Source: Methanomassiliicoccaceae archaeon UBA113 (lineage in GTDB: Archaea > Thermoplasmatota > Thermoplasmata > Methanomassiliicoccales > Methanomethylophilaceae). Taken from it: a stretch of DNA of 22,825 nt. The notes below the pieces were generated by a model that did no database searches, was not told where the DNA came from, and was given only the letters and a program-made list of their open reading frames with translations. Below are positions 13,347-21,268 of the stretch, one piece after another. Made by a program: the position numbers and the translations under genes. Location of the stretch: positions 1 through 22,825 of the forward strand of contig DAXB01000041.1 of NCBI GenBank assembly GCA_002506175.1. The letters are read 5' to 3'. Position 1 is the stretch's first letter. Each line of letters begins with the position of its first letter.

Positions 13347-14324
13347 TCAGTCTTCTGAATTCTCCATGAGGCCTTTGGCCTTGATGTCCCTGAAGACTTC
13401 CATGGTCCTCTTCATACAGATGAACAAGAGTGCTTCCACATCCCCGATTCCGGAGAGTCCTGCCGCACCGCCGTGTCCACCGCCGTCGGCCATTGTTTCC
13501 GTGCCAATGCCTTTCAAGATGTCTCCAAGATGGATCCCTCTGCGGACCGCATCCTGTGTGGCCCTGGCGCTTATGCGGAACTCATCTTCCCTCTGCGATC
13601 CGACGAACACAACATCCGCACCTGTTGCCATGATGGCTCTGCATGACGAGGCTTCGAAGCTTCCTCCGTACGATGTGGCGACGATCATATTGCCGACGCG
13701 GTCGAACTTGGTCCTTTCGATGGCTTTCAGCATCGCGATTTTCTCAGACATACTGACCGGCGCATTGGTGAGGTCGAATGCCTCGTCCATCCCTATGTCG
13801 CATCTTCTCATGATGTCGGAGAACGCTTCGAGCAGGTCGGGTTTTGCGAATTGGAAATGACCGCTGTCTGTGATCATGCCTCCAAGGAGCATCATTCCGA
13901 CATCCCTTTCGATCGGCATTCCGCATTCATCCATCATCTGCTTGATTATCTCGCAGCATGATGTCTTGGAATCATCGCAGTAGAATGTGCGTCCCTCCCA
14001 TTTTCCAGTGGGCATATGGTGGTCTATGACAATGGCATCGGTAGGAACCGCTTGATCCTTCAGTTCGAGTTGTTCGGGAGACGATGTGTCGACAACCACC
14101 ACCTGCTCGTACTTCGACAGGTCGCAGTTCTCCAGTATGCTGATGTCCATTTTGTCCACCACGACCTTGGAGATCCTGTCGATGCTGTTGGGTGCGTAGA
14201 TGTCTGCATTGGGAAAGGCCCTCTTCAGAGCATATGCCGAACCGATGGCGTCCATGTCCGCGTTCCCGTGAACGAGGATGACTTTCTGCCTGTCTTTCAG
14301 TTTATCAGCAATGCTTCTGAGCAT
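13347..14324 (-). CDS. DHH-family phosphoesterase (NrnA-like)
   Basis: A 325-residue DHH/DHHA1 phosphoesterase. The metal-binding motifs are in order: HGNADMDAIGS (H19, D23, D25), VVVDTS (D79), DHH at 101-103, and TDSGHFQ (D153). The C-terminal DHHA1 substrate domain has GGGHGGAAG. Relatives degrade short oligoribonucleotides, dephosphorylate pAp or cleave cyclic dinucleotides, and the length fits the NrnA type rather than RecJ. In several euryarchaea a DHH gene closes the exosome superoperon. Here an ABC exporter pair separates it from pfdB, so it may be a displaced member, but that is only a suggestion. A TATA box 26 bases upstream predicts a leaderless mRNA. Confidence 0.88.
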   Translation of the reverse strand: MLRSIADKLKDRQKVILVHGNADMDAIGSAYALKRAFPNADIYAPNSIDRISKVVVDKMDISILENCDLSKYEQVVVVDTSSPEQLELKDQAVPTDAIVIDHHMPTGKWEGRTFYCDDSKTSCCEIIKQMMDECGMPIERDVGMMLLGGMITDSGHFQFAKPDLLEAFSDIMRRCDIGMDEAFDLTNAPVSMSEKIAMLKAIERTKFDRVGNMIVATSYGGSFEASSCRAIMATGADVVFVGSQREDEFRISARATQDAVRRGIHLGDILKGIGTETMADGGGHGGAAGLSGIGDVEALLFICMKRTMEVFRDIKAKGLMENSED

Positions 14325-14343
14325 AGTCGGTTGATTGCGATTT

Positions 14344-14354
14344 GATTTAAAAAG
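14344..14354 (-). promoter_or_regulatory. TATA box for the DHH phosphoesterase gene
   Basis: CTTTTTAAATC on the minus strand is centred about 25 bases before the ATG at 14324. The same T-run is the U-tract of the preceding gene's terminator. Confidence 0.5.
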
Positions 14355-14372
14355 ATGGGGGCCTGAGCCCCC
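14349..14372 (-). terminator. Intrinsic terminator after the ABC permease gene
   Basis: Read on the minus strand, GGGGGC and GCCCCC form a 6-bp GC-only stem around the loop TCAG, followed by ATCTTTTT. It begins 9 bases after the permease stop. Confidence 0.65.
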
Positions 14373-14380
14373 TTAGGGTT

Positions 14381-15715
14381 TCATATTTTCTTTCCTCTGA
14401 ACTTCTGGATGTACTTGTTCTGGCTCAGTCCCGTGATGAGGATGTCGGATTTGTACAGCTTCACCGTGACCAGGATGCTGATGAGGGCGAATGCCATCAT
14501 GTACGCTATACCGGCCAGCACCAACGTGTAGTCGTTGTTCAGGAGCGCTTCCGAAGCCAGCATAGGGTGTGAGAACGGGATGATGAAGAGTATGCCCTTC
14601 ATTAGCATGCTCGAACCGTACCATCCTGAGAACATGGTGATGAACATCGGGATGATTGCCAGCAGGCTCAGGGGGAGGGTCATGGTCTGGGCAGATTTGA
14701 AGTTCTTCGCGAATGCTCCGAGGATCATGCATATTCCGAGAGCGCATACGATAGCCAGGAACATGGACAGCGTCAGAAGGACGAAGTCGAATGTATCCAG
14801 TGCCATCCCGTACTTGGACAGGTCGATGCTGGATGTGCCTTCGATCGATAGGATCGAGTTGAGGTAGAACCTCAGCCCTACCATGTACGCGATACCGTAA
14901 ACCAGTCCGACGATCGCAGCCGCCAGGATCTTTCCGGATACTATGGTGGTCCTTTTGATAGGCATAGTGAGCAACGTCTCTAGGGTCTTGTTCTCCTTCT
15001 CTGATCCCATGGAGCTGATGACCATGCTTCCGATCATCATTATGATGATCATGATGATCATGGGGATCATGATGGTCTGAGAGGACATGGCTTCATCCAG
15101 CTGGGCGGGCGTGACATCCGAGTACTCCTGGCCGTTGATGAATGTGTGTGTGCCTCCGTTTGTGATCGGGTTGACAAGGAACTTGATCGCGGCCTTGGTG
15201 TCATCCGAACCCATGAGGTGCGATGAAAGGTCATCGTTGACGTTCTGTATCAGGATATCAGCAACGGCCGTAGAAACGCTTCCGTTGATCATTCCGGACG
15301 GCGAGTACACATAGTACTGATGCACCGTTCCCTGGATGCCGTTCAGTATATTGGACTTGAAATTGTCATCGACAATGAAAGCTACGGATATACCGTAAGT
15401 CTTGATGTCCTTCTCGATGTTGTTCATATCAATCTTGATGACCGATTTGTCCAGCGCCTCCTTGCTCATTCCCTGCGAGGTGTAGAATCCGCGGATGGTG
15501 TCATACACGTTCCATTCCCCGTCATCGAATTCGAGGGTCTGTTCCTCATAGTTTCCGACTCCGACCACCGGGAGGACTGCGCTCTTCTCTATCTCTCCGC
15601 CGATGAATCCTCCGAGTCCCATGAACAGGAAGATGACGACCATGATAGATATCACGGAACCAGGTGTGAGAAGCTCTCTGACTTCTTTTTTGACGATATT
15701 GAGAAGATGGCTCAT
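14381..15715 (-). CDS. ABC-2 type exporter permease (NatB-like)
   Basis: A 444-residue membrane protein that pairs with the ATPase encoded just upstream. One hydrophobic helix lies near residues 20-40. A large soluble, probably extracytoplasmic region of about 190 residues follows, and then five or six membrane segments in the C-terminal half (from about 235). This is the usual layout of NatB/YhaP-type ABC-2 permeases. The block SSMGSEKENKTLETLLTMPI is the typical coupling-helix motif of the family. The start at 15715 overlaps the ATPase stop (ATGA), so I prefer it to an upstream extension that would lie inside the ATPase. Sodium or drug export has been shown for some relatives; the substrate here is unknown. 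Confidence 0.9.
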   Translation of the reverse strand: MSHLLNIVKKEVRELLTPGSVISIMVVIFLFMGLGGFIGGEIEKSAVLPVVGVGNYEEQTLEFDDGEWNVYDTIRGFYTSQGMSKEALDKSVIKIDMNNIEKDIKTYGISVAFIVDDNFKSNILNGIQGTVHQYYVYSPSGMINGSVSTAVADILIQNVNDDLSSHLMGSDDTKAAIKFLVNPITNGGTHTFINGQEYSDVTPAQLDEAMSSQTIMIPMIIMIIIMMIGSMVISSMGSEKENKTLETLLTMPIKRTTIVSGKILAAAIVGLVYGIAYMVGLRFYLNSILSIEGTSSIDLSKYGMALDTFDFVLLTLSMFLAIVCALGICMILGAFAKNFKSAQTMTLPLSLLAIIPMFITMFSGWYGSSMLMKGILFIIPFSHPMLASEALLNNDYTLVLAGIAYMMAFALISILVTVKLYKSDILITGLSQNKYIQKFRGKKI

Positions 15716-16437
15716 GCTCCTTTCACCACCGTGACGAAGACCTCTTCGAGGGTCTTCTTGCCGTATTTCTCCTTTAGTTCCGCAGGCGTACCGATCTCCA
15801 CCACGTTTCCTTGGTCGACCATGGCCACTCTGTCGCATATCATATCCACTTCGAACATGTTGTGGGATGACATTATGACGGTCATACCTTGTTCGGCTAT
15901 GCCGCGAATGACTTCCCTTATCTCGAATGCATTGATGACATCCAATCCGGACGTAACTTCATCGAGTATGGCTAGTTTAGGAGAGGACATTATGGCTCTG
16001 GCAATCAGGAGTCTCCTCATCATTCCTTTGCTGTAGGTGTCGACCTTCGAATCGATCCTGTCTCCGAGGTCGGCGAGTTCGATTCCTTTCTGGACGAGTT
16101 CATTCTTCTTATCGCCCGATGTGAAGAAGTCCGCTATGAATTCTAGGTATTTCCTCCCCGTGAGGTCTTTGTATGCTCCTGCATCCTCGGGAAGGTAGCT
16201 GATTATCTCTCTGACCGCGTCCGGTTCTCTCATGACGTCGTGTCCGTAAACCGTGATGGTTCCGGATGTAACCTTCAGGATGGTGGATATCATCCTGAGC
16301 ATCGTCGTTTTCCCTGCACCGTTATGGCCTATCAGTCCGAAGACCTCACCTTCTTTAACGGAGAACGAGACGCCATGAACGGCTTCTCTCTGGCCGTATG
16401 ATTTGCGTACATCTTTCAGTACGAGAGCATCTGTCAT
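15712..16437 (-). CDS. ABC transporter ATP-binding protein (NatA-like)
   Basis: A 241-residue nucleotide-binding subunit. Walker A is GHNGAGKTT at 37-45, and the Q-loop region lies around SYLPEDAGAY. The signature segment YSKGMMRRL departs from the common LSGGQ but is normal for this exporter group. Walker B with the D-loop is LAILDEVTSGLD, and the switch histidine is in SSHNMFE. It ends with an ATGA overlap to the permease gene, so the two form a two-gene export operon. A TATA element lies in the upstream gap, immediately beyond the pfdB terminator. Confidence 0.93.
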   Translation of the reverse strand: MTDALVLKDVRKSYGQREAVHGVSFSVKEGEVFGLIGHNGAGKTTMLRMISTILKVTSGTITVYGHDVMREPDAVREIISYLPEDAGAYKDLTGRKYLEFIADFFTSGDKKNELVQKGIELADLGDRIDSKVDTYSKGMMRRLLIARAIMSSPKLAILDEVTSGLDVINAFEIREVIRGIAEQGMTVIMSSHNMFEVDMICDRVAMVDQGNVVEIGTPAELKEKYGKKTLEEVFVTVVKGA

Positions 16438-16450
16438 GCATCATAATTTA

Positions 16451-16467
16451 CGGTATAAGAAAAAAAG
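16451..16467 (-). promoter_or_regulatory. Putative promoter of the ABC exporter operon
   Basis: CTTTTTTTCTTATACCG on the minus strand lies about 20-30 bases before the ATPase ATG (16437). The T-run belongs equally to the upstream terminator. No ribosome binding site is evident, so the mRNA is probably leaderless or nearly so. Confidence 0.4.
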
Positions 16468-16495
16468 ATTTTCTCCGACCCTGGTCTGGGTCGGA
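16461..16495 (-). terminator. Intrinsic terminator of the exosome superoperon
   Basis: On the minus strand TCCGACCC and GGGTCGGA form an 8-bp stem around AGACCA, followed by GAAAATCTTTTTTT. It is the strongest terminator in the window and lies about 20 bases after the pfdB stop. Confidence 0.7.
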
Positions 16496-16516
16496 AAGAT
16501 GGGAATATTCCCAGTT

Positions 16517-16885
16517 TCACTCTTCGTCGTCTTCGTTGACGGCGGCGGACTTGCCCATGGCCTTGTTGATTGTCTCCTGGAGCGCTGTGTACTTCTCTTT
16601 CAGAGAGTTCTCCTGGCGCTCGAGGCTTGCAATCCTGACCTCCATCGTCTCGATGGATTCATCAAGGTCTGATTTGAGTGCGTCCGTGTCCTCGACTTTG
16701 ATCATGAAAGCACCGGATGTCTTGTAGACAGCACCGGTGGACTTCTCGAGTTCCTCTTTGGTCTTTACGAGCTCGCGCCTGCTTGCATCCATCTGGAGTT
16801 TCTGGCTCGTGACGGCCTGCAACTGCTGCTGGACCTGCTGGAACTGTGTGATCTGGTTCTGGAGCTGGGGGCTGATTCCGTTCAT
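16517..16885 (-). CDS. pfdB: Prefoldin subunit beta
   Basis: A 122-residue coiled-coil subunit of the archaeal prefoldin hexamer, which captures unfolded proteins and passes them to the thermosome. The N-terminal helix (QNQITQFQQVQQQLQAVTSQK) and the C-terminal helix with LERQENSLKEKYTALQE flank the short hairpin region GAVYKTSGAFMIKV, as in known PfdB. The acidic tail NEDDEE is common. Its start overlaps the pcc1 stop (ATGA), and it closes the superoperon. Confidence 0.95.
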   Translation of the reverse strand: MNGISPQLQNQITQFQQVQQQLQAVTSQKLQMDASRRELVKTKEELEKSTGAVYKTSGAFMIKVEDTDALKSDLDESIETMEVRIASLERQENSLKEKYTALQETINKAMGKSAAVNEDDEE

Positions 16886-17121
16886 TGGTTCACCTTTGTT
16901 AATTGACCTATGTTTTCGATGACTCTAATGCATTCCAGATATGAATTCAATGCCGCTCTCATGGCTGTCGAATCCGTTGCTGTGACCGTGATCACAGCAT
17001 CTTCTCCATCCATCCCAATCTTTGTCTCGGTGCGCGGGAGTTCCCTTCCGGCTTCGGGAGAGATTGTAGGCACCGCGGACGATGCCGCGGCACCTGAAAT
17101 TTTGAGAGTGGCTTTCAGCAT
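16882..17121 (-). CDS. pcc1: KEOPS complex subunit Pcc1
   Basis: A 79-residue protein matching Pcc1, the small dimer-forming subunit of the KEOPS complex. KEOPS makes N6-threonylcarbamoyl-adenosine in tRNAs that read ANN codons. The signature near the C terminus is AMRAALNSYLECIRVIENI, and ISPEAGRELPRTE precedes it. The open frame runs 40 codons further upstream but only through rpo12, so I placed the start at the ATG two bases after the rpo12 stop. Archaeal Pcc1 is usually this short. It overlaps pfdB by ATGA. Pcc1 in this position is a known feature of the archaeal superoperon. Confidence 0.9.
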   Translation of the reverse strand: MLKATLKISGAAASSAVPTISPEAGRELPRTETKIGMDGEDAVITVTATDSTAMRAALNSYLECIRVIENIGQLTKVNQ

Positions 17122-17122
17122 A

Positions 17123-17263
17123 TCAGTCGGATTTGTACGTCTGCTTGTTCTCTTCTCTCTTTTTGAAGAAGATCTTGTAGCCGCACTTCTCGCACTGGAG
17201 TCCCATGGAACTACTGTTGAGAGGTTCGTTACATTTTGCACATCTGTAATCGCCAGCGTACAT
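17123..17263 (-). CDS. rpo12: RNA polymerase subunit Rpo12 (RpoP)
   Basis: A 46-residue zinc-ribbon subunit of archaeal RNA polymerase, equivalent to eukaryotic Rpb12/RPC10. It reads MYAGDYRCAKCNEPL, then LQCEKCGYKIFFKKRE; C8, C11, C24 and C27 make the zinc site. The length is typical. It starts 21 bases after rpl37ae with GGTGA six bases before the ATG. One base separates its stop from the pcc1 start. Confidence 0.93.
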   Translation of the reverse strand: MYAGDYRCAKCNEPLNSSSMGLQCEKCGYKIFFKKREENKQTYKSD

Positions 17264-17284
17264 TGTAATCACCTTTCAGTAGCT

Positions 17285-17536
17285 TCACTGCTCAGAGACC
17301 TGGGACAGCTCTTTCTTTGCCTTGGGGCTGTATGCCTCTGCCGCGAACTTGGTGTCGCAGTGCTTGCAATACCAGATTCCGGAGCTGACCCTCTTGACTG
17401 CCATGTGGTGACAGACAGGGCACTCGTGCTTTGCCTTCTCCATGGCCTCGATGGTCTTAACTCTGTTACGTACAATAACTCCGTACCTTGCTCCGAACCT
17501 TCCGGAACTTCCTGCTTTAACTGTTCTCTTTGACAT
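17285..17536 (-). CDS. rpl37ae: Large ribosomal subunit protein eL43 (L37Ae)
   Basis: An 83-residue zinc-ribbon ribosomal protein. It starts MSKRTVKAGSSGRFGARYG and has CPVC (C39, C42) and CKHC (C57, C60), as in all L37Ae. The ATG at 17536, with GGGTGA upstream, is preferred over an in-frame GTG nine bases earlier. Five bases separate it from the rrp42 stop. Confidence 0.95.
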   Translation of the reverse strand: MSKRTVKAGSSGRFGARYGVIVRNRVKTIEAMEKAKHECPVCHHMAVKRVSSGIWYCKHCDTKFAAEAYSPKAKKELSQVSEQ

Positions 17537-17541
17537 AGATA

Positions 17542-18309
17542 TCACCCGATGATTTTCCTGATCTCGGCACCCTTCTCTACAGCTCTGTCGAGACAGAGGC
17601 TGAGTTCATCAAGTGTGATTGAACCGCAACCACCCTTCTGCATGGCCCTGAAGTTGCCAATGTCGTCGGTCGTGACCGTCAGACGGGCAGATGAAATCTG
17701 TTCTTCGTCGAAATTAGGGTCTACTATTAAATCATTACCTACTTTGACTTCCGTAATGGATATGGGAGTGCATGTGATCGGCAGAGGTTTGTTCTCTCCT
17801 TTGCCGTATTGCTCTCCAGGAATGGTTGCCGATTTGAGTGCGCAAACCGCTGCGAGGTTTGCTGCATCGAACAGGTTTCCATCATAGTCGAGGGCGTAGA
17901 TGTCCACGAAGCACATCCATACCTCCTCACCGGGGGTGATGCACAGCGCTTCGACATCGACCATTCCGGATTCACGGATACCGCGGTCGACGACACGTGC
18001 CAGCTCGATTGCATCCTCTCCAGGTGGTCCAGACTCGAATGTGGGGTGGGCCATGGGGATGAGCTCTGCTCCGGTTGTGAGGACTCCGATGTTCGGTGTG
18101 TCCGGGAAAGGTGTTCCGGGGATGATCTTGACCCCTGCGATGACCTCGGTGTTTCCGAGTTTGACCCTTGCCGATCCGTCCGCGCTCTCGATTACGTCTG
18201 TGACGACTTTGATCTCACGAACGTCTGTGAGGGAACGTCCGTCAGCCCTTTTTCCGTTGGCGATGAGTCCCTCGATGTAGTCGCGTTTGATCTCTGACAT
18301 TACGCTCAT
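17542..18309 (-). CDS. rrp42: Exosome complex component Rrp42
   Basis: A 255-residue RNase PH-fold subunit. With Rrp41 it forms the hexameric ring of the archaeal exosome, which degrades or tails RNA from the 3' end. Rrp42 is the non-catalytic partner that helps shape the RNA path. The N terminus IKRDYIEGLIANGKRADGRS and the later GTPFPDTPNIGVL are typical. I place the start at 18309: it overlaps the rrp41 stop (ATGA) and has GGAGG seven bases upstream. An ATG three codons later is possible. The longer open frame upstream lies within rrp41. Confidence 0.95.
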   Translation of the reverse strand: MSVMSEIKRDYIEGLIANGKRADGRSLTDVREIKVVTDVIESADGSARVKLGNTEVIAGVKIIPGTPFPDTPNIGVLTTGAELIPMAHPTFESGPPGEDAIELARVVDRGIRESGMVDVEALCITPGEEVWMCFVDIYALDYDGNLFDAANLAAVCALKSATIPGEQYGKGENKPLPITCTPISITEVKVGNDLIVDPNFDEEQISSARLTVTTDDIGNFRAMQKGGCGSITLDELSLCLDRAVEKGAEIRKIIG

Positions 18310-19046
18310 TCGGATTCCTCCTCCGCTTTCTTGGAGTAGCGTCTTTTCAGTGCGTCCTTCTGGAGCTCGTACAGCTCGTGGCATCCTGCTACGGCCATCT
18401 CGATTCCGTGGTCGAACTCTTCCCTGGTCATGTTTCCGTCCATCTGGAGGAGAACGATCTCGTCTGTGGATGGGATGATTGCGATCGGGACGTCGGCCTG
18501 TCCGTAGTTATCCTCCTCTTTGTTGAGGTCGAGGAGAACATGGCCGTCTGCCTTTCCTGCTGCGAGAGCGGGAACGATGTCCCTCATGGGGATTCCAGCA
18601 TCCGCCAGTGCGACAGATGCCGCTGTGAGTCCTGCGCACCTGGTTCCGGCGTTTGCCTGGAGGATCTCGATGTAGACATCGATGGATGCACGGGGGTAGA
18701 GCTCGGTGAGGACGACCTTTTCGAGTGCCTCGGAGATGATCTTCGAGATCTCGATGGACCTTCTGTCCGGTCCAGGTCTCTTCCTGTCACTTACGGAGAA
18801 TGCCTGCATGTTGTACTTGCACTGCACGATGGCCTTTGTGGGGTTCTGCAGGTGCCTGGGGTGGCATTCCCTGGGTCCGTAGACTGCTGCCAGGACCTTG
18901 TTCTTTCCAATCTCTACATATGCGGATCCGTCCGCATTGTTGAGGACTCCTGCCTCAACCTTGAACGGCCTGTGCTGATCGGCGGTCCTTCCGTCGATCC
19001 TCATTCCGTTCTCGTCAACCAAAACCATATCAGTGTGTCCGCTCAT
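18306..19046 (-). CDS. rrp41: Exosome complex component Rrp41 (catalytic)
   Basis: A 246-residue RNase PH-fold subunit carrying the phosphorolytic active site of the exosome. The RNA/phosphate-binding segment DRKRPGPDRRSIEISK and the acidic active-site block LLDLNKEEDNYGQADVP are both intact, as are the substrate motifs LQANAGTRCAGLTAASVALAD. I chose the ATG at 19046, two bases after the rrp4 stop. A GTG two codons upstream would overlap that stop (GTGA) and cannot be excluded. It is encoded next to rrp4 and rrp42, its complex partners. Confidence 0.95.
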   Translation of the reverse strand: MSGHTDMVLVDENGMRIDGRTADQHRPFKVEAGVLNNADGSAYVEIGKNKVLAAVYGPRECHPRHLQNPTKAIVQCKYNMQAFSVSDRKRPGPDRRSIEISKIISEALEKVVLTELYPRASIDVYIEILQANAGTRCAGLTAASVALADAGIPMRDIVPALAAGKADGHVLLDLNKEEDNYGQADVPIAIIPSTDEIVLLQMDGNMTREEFDHGIEMAVAGCHELYELQKDALKRRYSKKAEEESE

Positions 19047-19048
19047 GG

Positions 19049-19762
19049 TCACTCGTCCCCCTCATCATCGTATTCTTCATCCTGAGGGATTTTGCTCTCG
19101 ATAAATTCTTTAATCCTGTCTGTCAGGTTGCTGCTCTGTGCCTGTTCCTCGATCATCTTGATCGCATCCACGGCCACGTCAGCGTTCTCGTCATCGCCAT
19201 CGACCCAAATGAGTCCATTCTGTCCGACGGTGATGCGGCAGTCGGTCATGTTCTTCAGCATCGAGATCATGGAACCGCTCTTTCCGATAACCCTGGAGAC
19301 TTTGGAGTGGGAGACCTTCACAAGTCTTCCGCCCTCGATCTTCCTGAGACCGGAGTCTTTCATAGTAACTGAAATCTTCTTGCTCTCATCGACAGCCAGG
19401 ACCTTCAGAAGGACGACGTCGCCCAGTGTGAGGTACCTCGATGTGTCTCCGAACTCAACCTTCCACGGCACTTCGCTGACATGCAGGGGTGCGGGGTAAG
19501 GTGCACTGATGTCCACTAACCAGTTCGACGGTCCGATGTCCTCGATGACTCCGATTACCGTGTCGCCCGATGTGGGCATGTAACATCCCCTGAGGGGGAT
19601 TACTCCGACCGTGTTCTGGAAGACATTCCTCACTCCCATAACACAGGCGCGTACTTTGCCGTCCAGTACGTATGCGTTCTCTCCGGGTCTCATCCCCGTT
19701 CCGTCGAGGATATCTCCAGGGACAACGATCTCACGTGTCTGTCTGGCGTTTCTTTTCTCCAT
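19049..19762 (-). CDS. rrp4: Exosome complex RNA-binding protein Rrp4
   Basis: A 237-residue cap protein of the archaeal exosome that recruits RNA to the Rrp41/Rrp42 ring. It has an N-terminal domain (REIVVPGDILDGTG), an S1 domain (GDTVIGVIEDIGPSNWLVDI) and a C-terminal KH domain with IGKSGS as the GxxG loop. The tail is strongly acidic. Two starts are possible: ATG 19762, with GAGTGA at the right distance, which I prefer, or ATG 19789, nine codons upstream, overlapping the SBDS stop (ATGA). Confidence 0.94.
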   Translation of the reverse strand: MEKRNARQTREIVVPGDILDGTGMRPGENAYVLDGKVRACVMGVRNVFQNTVGVIPLRGCYMPTSGDTVIGVIEDIGPSNWLVDISAPYPAPLHVSEVPWKVEFGDTSRYLTLGDVVLLKVLAVDESKKISVTMKDSGLRKIEGGRLVKVSHSKVSRVIGKSGSMISMLKNMTDCRITVGQNGLIWVDGDDENADVAVDAIKMIEEQAQSSNLTDRIKEFIESKIPQDEEYDDEGDE

Positions 19763-19785
19763 TTTATCACTCTCGCGAATGTAAT

Positions 19786-20478
19786 TCATACTGTCTTCAC
19801 GGATGCTGTGCCCTTTGTCTTGTGCTTCAGCTTCTCCGTTACTTCCGTTATGAGGCCTGCCGGTATCTCCATCAGACAGATCCATGATCCGTCTGCCGTC
19901 CATTCCTCCCTCTCGACCATTCCGAAGCTGATGATGTCATCATAGCAGCGTCCGTAGTCGGTTCCGTTCAGCTTAATCGCTATGCGGGTCTTCTCGAACC
20001 TGATGGGGATCAGCGGCCTAAGAAGCTTCATGGCCTCATCGATCTCCTTGTCCAGGGGTTTGAAGGGATCCACATGGAACTTGGCTTCTTCCAAGGCCAG
20101 CTGGATCCTCAATGGCGGGTGGGGGGCGTGTGTTTGCGGATTGATCGCATTAGCGGCAATGTATGTGATGATCTGCTGTCTCTTGGCATCGAGCATTTCT
20201 TTGCGCTGCTCGGCTGTGATCTGGATCTCGCCTTTCTCGACGATTTTCCTTGCGATCTCCGCAATATCTTCGGTACCGAATGCCTCTTTAATCTTGTCTT
20301 CTGCCGGTTTGGTGCCCTTGCTAGCGTTCTTGAAGACATCTTCCACCGCCATGTATTCGACGATGTCGAAGGTCTTTCCCTGTTTGATAAGGTCGAACAC
20401 CTTCGGGTCCAGGAGGATCTCGAACGTCTCTCCGTGGCTCTCAAGTCTTGCTGTAATCGCGTCGTCAAGGCTCACCAT
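19786..20478 (-). CDS. sdo1: Ribosome maturation protein SBDS homologue
   Basis: A 230-residue orthologue of human SBDS/yeast Sdo1, which acts with an EF2-like GTPase to release aIF6 from the large subunit. The three-domain length is normal. Typical blocks include MVSLDDAITARLESHGETFE at the start, the IITYIAANAINPQTHAPHPP segment of the middle domain, and a C-terminal ferredoxin-like domain. I took the ATG at 20478; a TTG three codons upstream overlaps the psmA stop and is less likely. The gene sits between psmA and rrp4, its usual archaeal position. Confidence 0.94.
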   Translation of the reverse strand: MVSLDDAITARLESHGETFEILLDPKVFDLIKQGKTFDIVEYMAVEDVFKNASKGTKPAEDKIKEAFGTEDIAEIARKIVEKGEIQITAEQRKEMLDAKRQQIITYIAANAINPQTHAPHPPLRIQLALEEAKFHVDPFKPLDKEIDEAMKLLRPLIPIRFEKTRIAIKLNGTDYGRCYDDIISFGMVEREEWTADGSWICLMEIPAGLITEVTEKLKHKTKGTASVKTV

Positions 20479-20483
20479 GGGAA

Positions 20484-21200
20484 TCAAGCCTTCTCTTTCT
20501 TGAGGAAGGCGGCGATCTCGGTCTCGCTCAGTCTTCTGAACTTCTTTCCGACATCGGCGACTCCGATTTCAACGGTCTCCGCATTGGGTTTCTCCTCGAT
20601 CGCCGCCTCGAGAGCTTTGAGACCGAGTTTCATTGCTGCGTTGAACGTCATGTCGTCTTTGTATTCCTTCTCGAACAGGTCCATGACTGCCGGGCGTCCG
20701 CTTCCGATTCCGGTGGCCTTGTAAGCAACGAGTGCTCCAGAGGGGTCGGTCTCGAACAGGTGGACTCCGAGGTCATCGGTTCCTGCAACGAGGAGTGCGG
20801 TACCGAAGGGACGTGCCCCGCCGTACTGCGTGAACTGCTGTTTGTAGTCGCAGACCTTCTTAACAAGCATCTCGACGGAGATATTCTCGCCGTAGTTCAC
20901 TCTGTGAACCTGTGCCTGCTTCCTTGCCTCGTCCACGAGAACCCTTGCATCTGCGACGAGTCCGGATGTTGCGCATCCGATGTAATCATCGATGTCGTGG
21001 ATCTTCTCGGTGGATTTCGGTTCGAGTAACTTGCTCATCGATCTCTTGTCGACGATGAGGGCCACTCCGCCCTTGTATTTCAGTCCGATTGTTGTGGAAC
21101 CTTTTTTCACAGCTTCACGGGCGTATTCTACTTGGAAAAGTCTTCCGTCAGGGGAGAAAACTGTAATCCCCCTGTCATAAGCCATTTGTCCGGGTTGCAT
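20484..21200 (-). CDS. psmA: Proteasome subunit alpha
   Basis: A 238-residue alpha subunit forming the outer, gating rings of the archaeal 20S proteasome. It starts MQPGQMAYDRGITVFSPDG and continues RLFQVEYAREAVKKG, the conserved alpha-type N terminus that controls substrate entry; there is no propeptide or catalytic threonine, as expected. AGGAG stands about 9 bases before the ATG and a good TATA box about 45 bases before it. It is therefore the first gene of the superoperon transcript running through pfdB. Confidence 0.96.
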   Translation of the reverse strand: MQPGQMAYDRGITVFSPDGRLFQVEYAREAVKKGSTTIGLKYKGGVALIVDKRSMSKLLEPKSTEKIHDIDDYIGCATSGLVADARVLVDEARKQAQVHRVNYGENISVEMLVKKVCDYKQQFTQYGGARPFGTALLVAGTDDLGVHLFETDPSGALVAYKATGIGSGRPAVMDLFEKEYKDDMTFNAAMKLGLKALEAAIEEKPNAETVEIGVADVGKKFRRLSETEIAAFLKKEKA

Positions 21201-21242
21201 AATTGCCGCTCCTTTATACTTTTACGCGACTGCATCCTTAAG

Positions 21243-21254
21243 CTATTATAAAAG
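21243..21254 (-). promoter_or_regulatory. TATA box of the psmA-pfdB superoperon
   Basis: CTTTTATAATAG on the minus strand predicts a transcription start near 21222 and a leader of about 20 bases carrying AGGAG. It lies in the 68-base gap after the Pop5 gene, so Pop5 and psmA can be transcribed separately. Confidence 0.6.
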
Positions 21255-21268
21255 AGATACGAACACAA

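Noticed and set aside
15038..15075. Repetitive ATGATCATGATG-like stretch that looks like a microsatellite
   Set aside because: It encodes the Met/Ile-rich membrane helix of the ABC permease in frame, so it is explained by the protein sequence.
12563..16495. GC hairpins as remnants of a repeat family or CRISPR
   Set aside because: The stems differ in sequence, each lies just after a stop codon and each is followed by a T-run, so they are best read as independent terminators.
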